A stretch of 64,000 nucleotides of DNA from VRUE01 sp963695835 (GCA_963695835.1 CAVOHR010000001.1:186001-250000), one strand, 5' to 3'; counted from the first letter of the stretch, positions 8,696 through 18,083 are shown. Made by a program: numbers and translations. The notes: generated by a model from the sequence alone, not told the origin.

Positions 8696-9421
8696 TCAGC
8701 GAACCGCTTCGATCGCCGCTTCGATCTGCTCCAGGCCCGGGCCGTCCTGCAGGGTCCGGGTCCCTCCCGGGCCGTTGACGATCATCGCCGTCCGGGTGCG
8801 GATGCCGAGGCTCGTGCCCTCCTTTTCGTCGGCTTCGAGCTTGTTCGCGATCGCGCCGTCGGAGCCGCCCTGGCCGTCGAGGTATTCGCGCCATTCGGGG
8901 ACGTCGAGTTCGCCGATCGAGGCGGCCAGCGATTCGAGGAACTCGTTGTCGATCCCGAGCCGCTTCGCCTCGTCCTGGTTGTAGAAGAAGAGGTAGGCGT
9001 ACTGCCAGCCGTAGCCCTGCCGGGCAGCGGCTTCGGCCCCGAAGAATCCCAGCTCGAGCGGATTTTCGGCGATCGAGTAGTGGCGCATCAGCAGCTGCAC
9101 GCTGCCCGGCCGGACCTGGTTCTCGACCAGCGGCGGGATCGTTTCGACGAAGTTGGCGCGGCAGTCGCCGCACTGGAGGTCGTTGAAGACCTGGATCGAG
9201 ACCGGCGCGCCGGGCGAGCCGAGCCGGTCGCCTTCCTGCTCGACCCCGCCGAAGGTCGACTGCGCGGTCTCGAGGCCTTCGACCTTGACGACTTCGCGGC
9301 CCGCCTTCCTGGTCGAGAGCCCGACCAGCGCGTAGCCGAGCGCGACGAGCGCCAGCGCGAGGATCAGGATCACCCGGATGCGGCCGCGGCGCGGCAGCGG
9401 GGTTGCGGCGGCTTCGGACAC
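8696..9421 (-). CDS. Membrane-tethered DsbA-like thioredoxin-fold protein
   Basis: A 241-residue protein with a short cytoplasmic tail, one membrane segment at about 15-35, and an extracellular thioredoxin fold. The redox pair is CGDC at 84-87, in the context NDLQCGDC, which marks the DsbA/thioredoxin_4 family. Its likely job is forming or shuffling disulfides outside the membrane. I chose the GTG at 9421 because the extra 42 residues of the longer frame overlap the promoter of the divergent small gene and look non-coding. Confidence 0.85.
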   Translation of the reverse strand: MSEAAATPLPRRGRIRVILILALALVALGYALVGLSTRKAGREVVKVEGLETAQSTFGGVEQEGDRLGSPGAPVSIQVFNDLQCGDCRANFVETIPPLVENQVRPGSVQLLMRHYSIAENPLELGFFGAEAAARQGYGWQYAYLFFYNQDEAKRLGIDNEFLESLAASIGELDVPEWREYLDGQGGSDGAIANKLEADEKEGTSLGIRTRTAMIVNGPGGTRTLQDGPGLEQIEAAIEAVR

Positions 9422-9539
9422 CCCGGCATTATCGCGATCGGCGCTTCCGGGCCCGCAATATGCGACGAAACGCGGTTGACACGTCCGCCGGCGAGGATAA
9501 ATATGGGGGGTCCCGCAATCGACCACCTGGGAGGTCCGC

Positions 9540-9725
9540 GTGGCCAATCACCTCACCCCGTCCGAGCTTGCCGAGGAGCTGCAGATGAAACGGCAGGAGG
9601 TGATCGGCAAGTGCGTCGAGATGCACGTGCCGATCTTCCACGGACGCATCGACAAGTCCCTCTTCCGCAGCTCCCTCCGGCAGTCGTCGTTGCCGCGCGA
9701 GGAAAGCGGGGCGCAGGCGGCTTAA
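9540..9725 (+). CDS. Small HTH-like protein
   Basis: A 61-residue protein starting at GTG. LTPSELAEELQMKRQEVIGK reads as a helix-turn-helix, followed by VPIFHGRIDKSLF, reminiscent of MerR or excisionase-like small DNA-binding folds and of the IF-2 N-terminal module. It precedes the acyl-CoA synthetase gene by 31 bases and may be co-transcribed with it. Function unknown; a regulator is an inference. Confidence 0.65.
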   Translation: MANHLTPSELAEELQMKRQEVIGKCVEMHVPIFHGRIDKSLFRSSLRQSSLPREESGAQAA

Positions 9726-9756
9726 CCGCAAACTGCGGTCGACTAGACTCCCCGCG

Positions 9757-11541
9757 GTGGAGGAGCGGGGAACCAAATCGGCCACGCTCGCGGACCTCTT
9801 GCCGCGTGCCGCGCAGCTCTACGGAGACACGCGGGCGATCGTCTACAAGGACGGCGGGGAGTGGGTCTCGCGCAGCTTCCGGGAGGTCGAGGAGACGGTC
9901 CGCTCGCTCGCCCTCGGCCTGATCGACCTCGGCGTCGAGCCTGGCGAGAAGGTCTCGATCCTCGCCAACACCCGCCCCGAGTGGACCTACTTCGACTTCG
10001 CCGCGCTCTCGATCGGCGCCATCGTCGTGCCGATCTACCAGACCAACTCGCCGCAGGAGTGCCAGTACGTGCTCGAGAACTCCGACGCCAAGGTCGTCGT
10101 CGTCGAGGACGACGAGCAGCTCGAGAAGATCCGCGCGGTCCGCGACAAGCTGCCGCTGCTCGAGCAGGTCGTGCGGATCACCGGCGCCGGCGACGGCGCG
10201 ATCTCGATGCAGGACCTCGCCGCCCGCGGCGCCGGCCGGGACGCATCGGAGTGGGAGCGGCGCTGGCGCGCCGTCGGCCCCGACGACGTCTGCACCTTCA
10301 TCTACACGTCGGGGACGACCGGGCCGCCGAAGGGCTGCGTGATCACCCACGGCAACTACCGCTCGATGCTCGACATGGTCAACGAGACGAGCACGATCGA
10401 GCCCGAAGACCTCACCTACCTCTACCTCCCGCTCGCCCACTCCTTCGCCCTGCTGATCCAGCTCGGCAGCTTCGACCTCGGCGCGACGATCGCCTACTGG
10501 GAGCGCGACCCGCTGAAGATCATGCCCGACCTGGCCGAGCTGAGGCCGACCTACTTCCCCTCGGTGCCGCGGATCTTCGAGAAGATCTACACGATGGCGA
10601 CCAGCACGATGGAGAAAGAGGGCGGCCTGAAAAGGGCGGTCTTCGACTGGTCGATCCGGGTCGGCGGCAGGGTGCGGGAGCTGGAGCGGCAGGGCCGCCA
10701 ACCGGGCTTCCTGCTGCGCAAGCAGTACGAGTTCGCCGACAAGCAGGTGCTGTCGAAGATCCGCGGCCTGTTCGGCGGCAAGCTGCGCCTCGCCGTCTCC
10801 GGTGCGGCGCCGATCAGCCCCGACATCCTGCGCTTCTTCGACGCCGCCGGCGTGCTGGTGCTCGAGGGCTGGGGGATGACCGAGACCTCGACCGCGGCGA
10901 CGATCTCGACCCCCGAGGACTTCAAGATCGGCACGATCGGCAAGCCCTTCCCCGGCTGCGAGGTGAGGATCGCCGCGGACGGCGAGATCCTGGTCAAGGG
11001 ACCGAACGTCTTCCAGGGCTACTACAAGAACGAGGAGGCGACCCGCGAGACGATCGTCGACGGCTGGCTGCACACCGGCGACCTCGGCGCGATCGACCCC
11101 GACGGCTTCATCCGCATCACCGGCCGCAAGAAGGACATCATCATCACCGCCGGCGGCAAGAACATCACCCCGGCCAACCTCGAGAGCGAGATCAAGCAGC
11201 ACCCGCTCGTCTCGCAGTGCGTCGTGGTCGGCGACCGCCGCCCCTACCTGGTGGCCCTGGTCACCCTCGATCCGGAGGAAGCGGTCGCCTACGCCGGCGA
11301 GCACGGCCTGCCCGAGGACCCGGCGCAGCTGGCCGCCGACGGTGAGGTGCGCGCGGCGATCGAGGCCCATCTGGCGAAGGTGAACGAGAAATTCGCCCGG
11401 GTCGAGCAGGTGAAGAGGATCGCGATCCTCCCCGAGGACCTCTCACAGGAAAGCGGCGAGCTGACCCCCACCCTGAAGGTGAAGCGGGCGGTCGTCGCCG
11501 ACAAGCACCAGGACGAGATCGAGCAGCTCTACGTCGGCTGA
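9757..11541 (+). CDS. fadD: Long-chain fatty-acid--CoA ligase
   Basis: A 594-residue AMP-forming acyl-CoA synthetase. It activates fatty acids with ATP and CoA for degradation or lipid synthesis in the cytoplasm. The phosphate-binding loop is YTSGTTGPPKGC, the adenine motif is GWGMTETS, the hinge region is WLHTGDLG, and GRKKDIIITAGGKNI marks the C-terminal lid with the catalytic lysine region. Length and the long-chain synthetase (FACL) signature fit the fadD/FAA group. The start is GTG. Substrate chain length cannot be read from the sequence. Confidence 0.92.
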   Translation: MEERGTKSATLADLLPRAAQLYGDTRAIVYKDGGEWVSRSFREVEETVRSLALGLIDLGVEPGEKVSILANTRPEWTYFDFAALSIGAIVVPIYQTNSPQECQYVLENSDAKVVVVEDDEQLEKIRAVRDKLPLLEQVVRITGAGDGAISMQDLAARGAGRDASEWERRWRAVGPDDVCTFIYTSGTTGPPKGCVITHGNYRSMLDMVNETSTIEPEDLTYLYLPLAHSFALLIQLGSFDLGATIAYWERDPLKIMPDLAELRPTYFPSVPRIFEKIYTMATSTMEKEGGLKRAVFDWSIRVGGRVRELERQGRQPGFLLRKQYEFADKQVLSKIRGLFGGKLRLAVSGAAPISPDILRFFDAAGVLVLEGWGMTETSTAATISTPEDFKIGTIGKPFPGCEVRIAADGEILVKGPNVFQGYYKNEEATRETIVDGWLHTGDLGAIDPDGFIRITGRKKDIIITAGGKNITPANLESEIKQHPLVSQCVVVGDRRPYLVALVTLDPEEAVAYAGEHGLPEDPAQLAADGEVRAAIEAHLAKVNEKFARVEQVKRIAILPEDLSQESGELTPTLKVKRAVVADKHQDEIEQLYVG

Positions 11542-11587
11542 GCGGCGCTCGGCGCCCAGCGCGTCGTGGGCTGCGCACCGCGCGCGG

Positions 11588-12844
11588 CTATTCGGAGGCT
11601 TCGCCGGGCAGCAGCCCAGCGGTCGTCTGCCCGAGCACCCGCCGCCAGGCCGAGGTCTGCTCGGGCTCCTCCTCGGAGGCGCGCTCGACCGCGCGGCGGA
11701 CGCGGCGCTCGGAGATCTCCAGCCCGTGGCGCTCGGCGATCTCCTTGTAGCGGTCGTAGTCCTGGGCGAGGGTGGCGGTGACCGACTCGAAGCCGTGGCG
11801 ACCGATCTGCAGGCGCCGCGAGTAGTCCATGATCGGGGTGCCGAACATCAGCTCGTCGGTGGGCTCGGGCTCGACCAGGATGATGTCGACGCCCCGGTAC
11901 CTCTCCTCCCACTGGGCGACCGCCTCGTGCAGCCGCGCGTGGGCGATCAGGCGGAAGGCCTGGTTGGCGATCGCCGGCAGGCCCATGTCGGCGACCCTCC
12001 GCACCCGGGTGCCGAAGACGGTCGGGATCGTCTGCTCGAAGTCGTTGACATAGGGAACGAGCGGGTTGACGACGACGATGAACTTGGCGCCCTTCTCGAC
12101 CGCGATGTCGACGTTGGTGGTCGAGCGGATGCCGCCGTCGACCAGCTGGCGGCCCTTCAGGTCGACCGGCTTGTAGACGACCGGCAGCGCGGTCGAGCAC
12201 TCGACCGCCTTGGAGATCGGCACGTCGTCCCAGCCCGGCTCGCCGAAGACCAGCCGCTCGCAGGTATCGAGGTCGGTGGCGGTCAGGTACAGCTCCTGGT
12301 CGAGCAGGCGGAAGTCGTTGACCCGGCCGGCCCCTTCGAGCGCCTGCTCGACGTAGTCGCCGATCCCGCCGTTCGAGTAGAGGCCGGTCGGCAGCGCCTC
12401 GGCGAGGCCGACGCCGATGTCGATCGCCGAGAAGTCGCCCATCTGCACCAGGCGGCGCAGCAGCTCGACCGTGCGCAGCGGCAGCATCGCCGCTTTCTGC
12501 AGGAAGCCGAGGTAGTTGAACTTGAGGGCTTTGTCGAGGTCGAGGTCCGCGAGGCCGGAGGGCACCTGCCGGTTGATCACCTGCATCATCTCGTCGGGGG
12601 TGACGCCGTTGGCGAGCATCGTCGCGACGAGCGAGCCGGCGCTGGTGCCGACGTAGACGTCGAAGTTGTTGACGGTGCTGTTGACCGCCAGCAGGTCGAG
12701 GGCGCGCAGGGCGCCGATCTCGTAGACGCCGCCGGTGAAGCCGCCGCCGCCGAGCACCAGGGCGGTCTTCGAGGGCCGCTTCCGACCCTTGGCCCGTTTG
12801 CGGCGGGTGCCGGGATCGATGTCGACGACCTTGCCCATAAACAT
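11588..12844 (-). CDS. Patatin-like phospholipase
   Basis: A 418-residue serine hydrolase of the patatin/RssA type. The oxyanion loop is GGGGFTGG near 32-39, the nucleophile motif is GTSAG with Ser68, and the dyad aspartate is Asp236 in VDGG. No signal peptide is visible. The basic N-terminus suggests a cytoplasmic or membrane-surface enzyme that releases fatty acids from lipids. It converges on the acyl-CoA ligase gene, which could use the released fatty acids, though they are not in one operon. It is divergent from the carboxypeptidase gene across a repeat-rich promoter region. Confidence 0.9.
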   Translation of the reverse strand: MFMGKVVDIDPGTRRKRAKGRKRPSKTALVLGGGGFTGGVYEIGALRALDLLAVNSTVNNFDVYVGTSAGSLVATMLANGVTPDEMMQVINRQVPSGLADLDLDKALKFNYLGFLQKAAMLPLRTVELLRRLVQMGDFSAIDIGVGLAEALPTGLYSNGGIGDYVEQALEGAGRVNDFRLLDQELYLTATDLDTCERLVFGEPGWDDVPISKAVECSTALPVVYKPVDLKGRQLVDGGIRSTTNVDIAVEKGAKFIVVVNPLVPYVNDFEQTIPTVFGTRVRRVADMGLPAIANQAFRLIAHARLHEAVAQWEERYRGVDIILVEPEPTDELMFGTPIMDYSRRLQIGRHGFESVTATLAQDYDRYKEIAERHGLEISERRVRRAVERASEEEPEQTSAWRRVLGQTTAGLLPGEASE

Positions 12845-12900
12845 GGATTATCTCAGAGGGGCCGGGCGGGTCGGCGTGGTCGTGGTCGTGGGCGTCGGCA

Positions 12901-12991
12901 GGGGGTGTCCCCGCGTTGCTGGGTTTTTCGCCAGAGGCGGTGGTGTGGCCGGGGGAGGGGGTGTCCCGGCGTTGCTGGGTTTCTCGCCAGA
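12901..12991. repeat. Two tandem 35-bp copies of a G-rich repeat
   Basis: The copies are 12901-12935 and 12957-12991. They match at 33 of 35 positions, with a period of 56 bases. The core is GGGGGTGTCCC followed by GTTGCTGGGTTT and CTCGCCAGA. Both lie in the divergent region between the lipase and carboxypeptidase genes. A third related copy is at 17271-17319. Confidence 0.75.
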
Positions 12992-13071
12992 TGCCGCTGC
13001 GGCTGTCGCCCCCGAGCTTGCGGGGCGAGAAAGAGGACGCCGCTGCCGCCGGGACACCCCCTCCCCCGGCC
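12947..13071. repeat. 25-bp perfect inverted repeat around a promoter region
   Basis: The arms are 12947-12971 and 13047-13071, separated by 75 bases and identical as reverse complements. They share the GGCCGGGGGAGGGGGTGTCC core with the tandem repeat. The right arm ends about 50 bases before the carboxypeptidase ATG. A stem-loop or a paired binding site is possible. Confidence 0.75.
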
Positions 13072-13122
13072 GCTCGAGCGCCGATGCCGCTACCTTGCCT
13101 TGTTCGCGTGTTGCTATCTCCT

Positions 13123-14355
13123 ATGAGACGAGCTGCAATCGTCTTGGTTGCGCTGGCTGGGTTCTTCCTGCCGGCGAGCGCCGGCGCCAGCAGCTTCTGC
13201 GACCAGCTGCGGGGTCGGTTGATCAGCGGTGGCGGTGGCGCCAGTGGGCTGCTGGTGGTCGATGCCGACAGCGGGCAGGTCGTCTGCGCGCGGGCCGCGA
13301 ACCGGCCCCGGCCGCTGGCCTCGAACACGAAGCTGTTCACGACCTCGACGGCGCTCAGCCGCTTCGGGCCCGAATACCGGATCGAGACCAGGCTGCTGAG
13401 CGACGGCAGCGTCGACCGGCAGGGCGTCCTGCACGGCAGCCTCTACCTGCAGGGCGGCGGCGACCCGGCGCTCGGCTCCCCCGCCTTCTACGACCGCTAC
13501 CTCGGCGGCGTCGGCACCAACCTGTTCGCGCTGAAGGCCCAGCTGCGGGCCGCCGGGGTGCGCGCCGTCAGCGGCCGCCTCTACGCCGACGACGGCGTCT
13601 TCGACCGGCTGCGCGGGGTCGCCGACTCCGGCTACGCGACCAGCCCCTACATCGGCCCGCTCTCCGGCCTCGACTTCAACTCCGGCTACAGCACCGCGAC
13701 CGCGAGCAGCTTCGCCTCCGACCCGGCGAAGCTGGCGGCGGCGAAGCTCGCCCGGGCGATCCGCGGCGCCGGCATCGCGATCCGCACCGCGGTCGCCCGC
13801 CGGGCGACCCCGGCCGGCGCGGCGACCCTGGCCACGGTGCAATCGCCGACCATGGCCCAGCTCGTCCAGACGACCGACGTCTACTCCGACAACTTCTTCG
13901 CCGAGATGCTGCTCAAGCTGCTCGGCTCGCGCTTCGGCGGGGCCGGCAGCACCCGCGCCGGGACCGACGTGGTCGAGCGCTTCGCCCGCGCCCACGGCTC
14001 CGGCGTGCAGGCGGTCGACGGCTCCGGCCTGACCCGCTCCAACCGCGCCTCGCCCCGGCAGGTCGTCAGCCTGCTGCTGGCGATGCGCGAAAGCCCGATC
14101 GGCGAGCAGTTCACCGGCGACCTCGCCCTGGCCGGCCACACCGGCACCGTCGCCTCCCGCATGCACGGCACCGCCGCCTACGGCCGCTGCCGGACCAAGA
14201 CCGGCACCCTGACCGGGGTCAGCAACCTCTCCGGCTACTGCTTCAACCGCGATGGCAAGACGATGGCCTTCTCGATCCTGATGGGCAGCGTCGGCGACCT
14301 CTACCAGGCCCACTACGAGCAGGACCAGATAGCCGCCGCCGTAGCCTCCTACTGA
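13123..14355 (+). CDS. dacB: D-alanyl-D-alanine carboxypeptidase/endopeptidase (PBP4, peptidase S13)
   Basis: A 410-residue exported serine peptidase acting on peptidoglycan side chains. A signal peptide occupies roughly 1-22 (MRRAAIVLVALAGFF, ending near AGA). All three penicillin-binding motifs are present: SNTK at 67-70, SDN at 255-257 and KTG at 359-361. The spacing, with a large insert between the first two motifs, is that of the S13/PBP4 family. The ATG at 13123 is chosen because the signal peptide begins there; the longer frame upstream runs through repeats. It converges on ligA. Confidence 0.92.
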   Translation: MRRAAIVLVALAGFFLPASAGASSFCDQLRGRLISGGGGASGLLVVDADSGQVVCARAANRPRPLASNTKLFTTSTALSRFGPEYRIETRLLSDGSVDRQGVLHGSLYLQGGGDPALGSPAFYDRYLGGVGTNLFALKAQLRAAGVRAVSGRLYADDGVFDRLRGVADSGYATSPYIGPLSGLDFNSGYSTATASSFASDPAKLAAAKLARAIRGAGIAIRTAVARRATPAGAATLATVQSPTMAQLVQTTDVYSDNFFAEMLLKLLGSRFGGAGSTRAGTDVVERFARAHGSGVQAVDGSGLTRSNRASPRQVVSLLLAMRESPIGEQFTGDLALAGHTGTVASRMHGTAAYGRCRTKTGTLTGVSNLSGYCFNRDGKTMAFSILMGSVGDLYQAHYEQDQIAAAVASY

Positions 14356-14362
14356 AGCGCCA

Positions 14363-14402
14363 ATGGCGATTTTTGATGCCTATAGGGTCATCAATTCGCC
14401 AT
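14363..14402. terminator. Bidirectional hairpin between dacB and ligA
   Basis: An outer stem ATGGCGA/TCGCCAT encloses an inner stem TTGATG/CATCAA. T-rich bases (GATTTTTG) sit inside the structure. It lies between two convergent stop codons and would serve both genes. Confidence 0.65.
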
Positions 14403-16436
14403 CTACGACCCGAGCAAGGCAAGCAGGCCCGCTTCGTCGAGGATCGCCGTCTCCAGTTTCTCGGCCTTCGCCAGCTTCGACCCGGGGCTCTCGCCGGCGA
14501 CGACGTAGTCGGTCTTCTTCGAGACCGAGTTGACGACCTTGCCGCCCGCCGCCTTGATCAGCGCCGCCGCCTCCTCGCGGGTCAGCTCCGGCAGGGTGCC
14601 GGTGAGGACCAGCGTCCTGCCCTCCAGCGGGCCGCCCTCGGCGCGCCGTTCGGAGGCGTCCTGCTCGAGCCGCAGCCCCTTCTCGCGCAGCTTCTCGACC
14701 AGCTGCCAGGTCGGCTCGTCGGCCAGCGACTCGGCGATCTGCACCGCCATGATCGGGCCCACTCCCTCGACCTCCTCGATCCGCTCCGGGTCGGCCTCGC
14801 GCAGAGCCTCGATCGAGCCGAAGTGGTCGGCCAGCGCCTCCGCGGTGACGTGGCCGACACCGGGCAGCCCCAGCGCGTAGAGGACCCGTTTGAAGGGCCG
14901 CGAGCGCGAGGCGTCGATCGCCGCAACGAGGTTGCGGGCAGATTTTTCCTTGAAGCTCTTCCCACCGACCTTCCGGCCGATCAGATCCTGCCCGCGCAAC
15001 TCGTAGATGTCGGCGACGTCTTCGATCAGCTCGTCCCGGAGGAAGTTGAGCGCCAGCTCTTCCCCCAGCCCCTCGATGTCCATCGCGCCGCGGCTGACGA
15101 AGTGCTTGACGTGCTGGAAGGACTGGCCCGGGCAGCCCGATTTGTTCGGGCAGACGGTGAACACTGCGCCCCCCGGCTTCACCGTCGGCGTACCGCAGGC
15201 GGGGCACTTCCTCGGCGGCTTCGGCTTGCGCGGGCTGCCCTTGCGCCGCTGCGTCATCGGCGCGACCACCTGCGGGATCACGTCGCCGGCCCGCATCACC
15301 ACCACCTCGTCGCCGGCCCGGACGTCCTTGCGCGCCAGGTCCTCCTCGTTGTGCAGGGTCGCGGTGGAGACGGTGACGCCGCCGACGTGGACCGGCTCGA
15401 GCATCGCGAACGGCACCAGGTGGCCGGTGCGGCCGACGTTCCAGACGACCTTGCGCAGCTTCGTCGTCGCCGTGGTCGGCGCGAACTTCCAGGCGATCGC
15501 CCAGCGCGGCTCGCGCCCGACCACGCCCAGCTCGCGCCAGATCGCCCGCTCGTCGACCTTGACCACGACGCCGTCGATCTCGTAGTCGAGCGACTCGCGC
15601 CGCTCCTCCCACCAGCGGCAGCGCTCGACCACCGAGTCGATGTCCCCGTGACGACCGGTGTCCGGGTTGACCTTGAAGCCGCACGCGCGCAGCCAGGCGA
15701 TCTCCTCGCCGTGGGTGGCGAGGTCGAGCCCGCGGGCGGCGCCGATCCCGTAGACCCAGACCGACAGCGGCCGTTCGGCGGCCAGCGCCGGGTCGAGCTG
15801 GCGGATCGAGCCGGCGGCCGAGTTGCGCGGGTTGGCGAAGGTCGGTTCGCCCGCCTCGGCGCGGCGCTCGTTCAGCGCCTTGAAGGCGGCGATCGGCAGG
15901 TAGACCTCGCCCCGCACCTCGACCAGCTCCGGCGCGCCGGAGATGCTCAGCGGGATCGCCCCGATCGTCCGCAGGTTCTGGGTCACGTCCTCGCCGGCCC
16001 GGCCGTCGCCGCGGGTGGCGCCGCAGACGAAGACCCCCGCCTCGTAGGTCAGCGAGATCGCCAGGCCGTCGATCTTCGGCTCGGTCGTGTAGCTGAACTG
16101 CGAAGCGCTGATGTCGAGCCGCTTCAGGTGATTGCGGATGCGCATCTCCCAGGCGCGCAGCTCCTCCTCGCTGCGGGCGTTTGCCAGCGAGAGCATCGGC
16201 TCGGCGTGCTCGACCTCGGCGAAGCGCTCCAGCGGCGGCGCCCCGACCCGCCGGGTCGGCGAGTCGGGCCTGCGCAGCTGCGGGCGCTCGGCCTCGATCG
16301 CCCGCAGCTCGTCGAGCAGCGCATCGTATTCATCGTCGTCGATGACCGGGTCGTCGAGGACGTAGTAGCGGTGGTTGTGGAACTCCAGCTCACGCCGCAG
16401 CTCCGCCGCCCGCTTCGCCGGATCGGTGACGCTCAC
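14403..16436 (-). CDS. ligA: NAD-dependent DNA ligase
   Basis: A 677-residue ligase that seals nicks in replication and repair using NAD. The order is Ia domain, adenylation domain with KIDG (Lys121), OB fold, a four-cysteine zinc finger (CPACGTPTVKPGG onward, later CPNKSGCPG), helix-hairpin-helix repeats and a C-terminal BRCT domain (LEGRTLVLTGTLPELTREE). Length is typical. The GTG start overlaps the surE stop by four bases, so surE and ligA are coupled. Confidence 0.97.
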   Translation of the reverse strand: MSVTDPAKRAAELRRELEFHNHRYYVLDDPVIDDDEYDALLDELRAIEAERPQLRRPDSPTRRVGAPPLERFAEVEHAEPMLSLANARSEEELRAWEMRIRNHLKRLDISASQFSYTTEPKIDGLAISLTYEAGVFVCGATRGDGRAGEDVTQNLRTIGAIPLSISGAPELVEVRGEVYLPIAAFKALNERRAEAGEPTFANPRNSAAGSIRQLDPALAAERPLSVWVYGIGAARGLDLATHGEEIAWLRACGFKVNPDTGRHGDIDSVVERCRWWEERRESLDYEIDGVVVKVDERAIWRELGVVGREPRWAIAWKFAPTTATTKLRKVVWNVGRTGHLVPFAMLEPVHVGGVTVSTATLHNEEDLARKDVRAGDEVVVMRAGDVIPQVVAPMTQRRKGSPRKPKPPRKCPACGTPTVKPGGAVFTVCPNKSGCPGQSFQHVKHFVSRGAMDIEGLGEELALNFLRDELIEDVADIYELRGQDLIGRKVGGKSFKEKSARNLVAAIDASRSRPFKRVLYALGLPGVGHVTAEALADHFGSIEALREADPERIEEVEGVGPIMAVQIAESLADEPTWQLVEKLREKGLRLEQDASERRAEGGPLEGRTLVLTGTLPELTREEAAALIKAAGGKVVNSVSKKTDYVVAGESPGSKLAKAEKLETAILDEAGLLALLGS

Positions 16437-17242
16437 GCCGCCGGTGCACTCGCCGCCAGCATCTCCTCGAAGCCCCAGCCGCGCAGCCGCTCGAGTCCGC
16501 CGTGGTCGGTCAGGTCGAAGTGGATCGGGGTGACCGCGACCCGGCCCTCGGAGACCGCCAGCAGGTCGGTCCCCGCGGTCTCCTCGAAGCCCGGCTGCCA
16601 GCCGTAGATCTCGTAATGGCGCCGCCCGCTCTCGTCCTCGGAGACGAGCTTCAGCTCGTCGTTGTAGACGCGCTTGCCGAGCTTCGTCACCTCGACCCCG
16701 GTCGGTTCGCCGGCGGGGCAGTTGACGTTGATCAGCGTCTCCGGCGGCATCGGCTCGGCGATCAGCTTGCCGACCAGCTGGCCGAGGAAGGCGGCGGCGA
16801 CGGCGAAGTCGAAGCTGCCGCTGACGTAGCCCATGCCGCCGCCCGCGGACTGCTGGGAGATCGCCACCGCGGGGATGCCGAGCACGATCCCCTCGAAGGC
16901 GGCGGCGACGGTGCCCGAATAGGTGATGTCGTCGCCGAGGTTGGCGCCGTGGTTGATCCCGGAGACGATCAGGTCCGGGCGGTTCCCGACCAGCCCCAGC
17001 TCGGCGAACCGCACGCAGTCGACCGGCGTCCCGTCGGTGGCGAACCCCCGGTCCCCGTCGCCGAACTCGACCTCCTCGACGGTCAGCGGCGAGCGGGTCG
17101 TGATGCTGCGCGCGGTCGCGCTGCGGTTCGAGTCGGGGGCGATCACCTCGACCTCGACGCCGTCCAGCGCGCGCAGCGCGCGGCGGGCCGCCTGGAGGCC
17201 GGGGGCGGAGATGCCGTCGTCGTTGGTCAGCAGGACACGCAC
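16433..17242 (-). CDS. surE: 5'/3'-nucleotidase SurE
   Basis: A 269-residue survival protein that removes phosphate from nucleoside monophosphates. It begins with RVLLTNDDG, the metal-binding N-terminal signature, followed by PDSNRSA, SGINHGAN and YSGTVAAAFEG. The GTG at 17242 gives the family-standard start two residues before the VLLTNDDG motif; the longer frame extends into the upstream repeat. It is followed directly by ligA. Confidence 0.95.
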   Translation of the reverse strand: MRVLLTNDDGISAPGLQAARRALRALDGVEVEVIAPDSNRSATARSITTRSPLTVEEVEFGDGDRGFATDGTPVDCVRFAELGLVGNRPDLIVSGINHGANLGDDITYSGTVAAAFEGIVLGIPAVAISQQSAGGGMGYVSGSFDFAVAAAFLGQLVGKLIAEPMPPETLINVNCPAGEPTGVEVTKLGKRVYNDELKLVSEDESGRRHYEIYGWQPGFEETAGTDLLAVSEGRVAVTPIHFDLTDHGGLERLRGWGFEEMLAASAPAA

Positions 17243-17270
17243 ACGGTCGATTCTAGGTGTCGAGTCCGGC

Positions 17271-17319
17271 GGGCCGGGGGAAGGGGGTGTCCGGGTGGGC
17301 GCTGGGGTTTTCGCCAAGG
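17271..17319. repeat. Third copy of the G-rich dispersed repeat
   Basis: It begins GGGCCGGGGGAAGGGGGTG and ends GGGGTTTTCGCCAAGG, matching the order of blocks in the copies near 12.9 kb. It again occupies a divergent promoter region, here between surE and truA. Confidence 0.6.
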
Positions 17320-17348
17320 CTCGCCTACACGTGGGCATACTGCGGGCC

Positions 17349-18083
17349 GTGAGCACGGTGCGGCTGGACCTTGAATACGACGGAGCTGACTTTCGTGGCT
17401 GGGCGGCTCAGCCTGGGTTGCGGACCGTTCAGGGGGAGCTGGAGGCGGCTTTGGCCACGGTGCTGCGCGAGCCCGTGCAGCTGACGGTGGCGGGGCGGAC
17501 CGATGCCGGGGTGCATGCGCTGGGGCAGGTCGCGAGCTTCGTCACCTCGGCCGAGATCCGGGAGGATCTGGCTCGGCGGCTCAATGGGGTCGGTCCCGAC
17601 GACATCGCCGTCACCGCCGCCACGGCAGTCGAAGACGGCTTCGACGCACGGCACAGCGCCAAGTCGCGCAGCTACCGCTACCGCGTCCTAGCCCGCTCCG
17701 CCCCGAGCCCCTTCGAGCAGGGCCGCGCCCTCTGGTGGCCCCACCGCATCGATCTGGAAGCCCTGGAAGCCTGCGCAGCAGCCCTCCCCGGCAACCACGA
17801 CTTCACCGCCTTCACGCCAACCCAAACCGACCACGTCCGCTTCGACCGAGACATCCTCGCCGCCTCCTGGGAGCGAGAGGACGACATCCTCACCTTCCGC
17901 ATCACGGCAGACGCCTTCATGCGAAACATGGTCCGAATCCTCGTCGGCACGATGATGGAAGCATCCGGGGGCCGCAGGGCCCCCAAAAGCTTCCATGAGC
18001 TACTCGCGGGCGCTCCGCGCTCAGCCGCCGGCGACACGGCTCCACCCCACGGCCTCTACCTGAAGTCGGTCAGCTACACGTAG
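17349..18083 (+). CDS. truA: tRNA pseudouridine(38-40) synthase
   Basis: A 244-residue enzyme that makes pseudouridine at positions 38-40 of tRNA anticodon arms. The catalytic aspartate is Asp52 in AGRTDAGVHALGQ. EYDGADFRGW near the N-terminus and FMRNMVRILVGTM near the C-terminus are family signatures. The GTG start gives the normal N-terminus. In many bacteria truA follows rplQ on the same strand; here it faces rplQ. Confidence 0.96.
   Translation: MSTVRLDLEYDGADFRGWAAQPGLRTVQGELEAALATVLREPVQLTVAGRTDAGVHALGQVASFVTSAEIREDLARRLNGVGPDDIAVTAATAVEDGFDARHSAKSRSYRYRVLARSAPSPFEQGRALWWPHRIDLEALEACAAALPGNHDFTAFTPTQTDHVRFDRDILAASWEREDDILTFRITADAFMRNMVRILVGTMMEASGGRRAPKSFHELLAGAPRSAAGDTAPPHGLYLKSVSYT

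Noticed and set aside
12901..13071. Possible CRISPR array from the spaced 35-bp repeats
   Set aside because: There are only two direct copies, the flanking unit is inverted, there is no cas gene, and the same repeat occurs alone near 17.3 kb.
12735..16607. A 1290-codon plus-strand frame over the lipase, carboxypeptidase and ligase genes
   Set aside because: It is antisense or out of phase to three clearly identified genes and shows only composition-driven Arg/Ala/Gly sequence.
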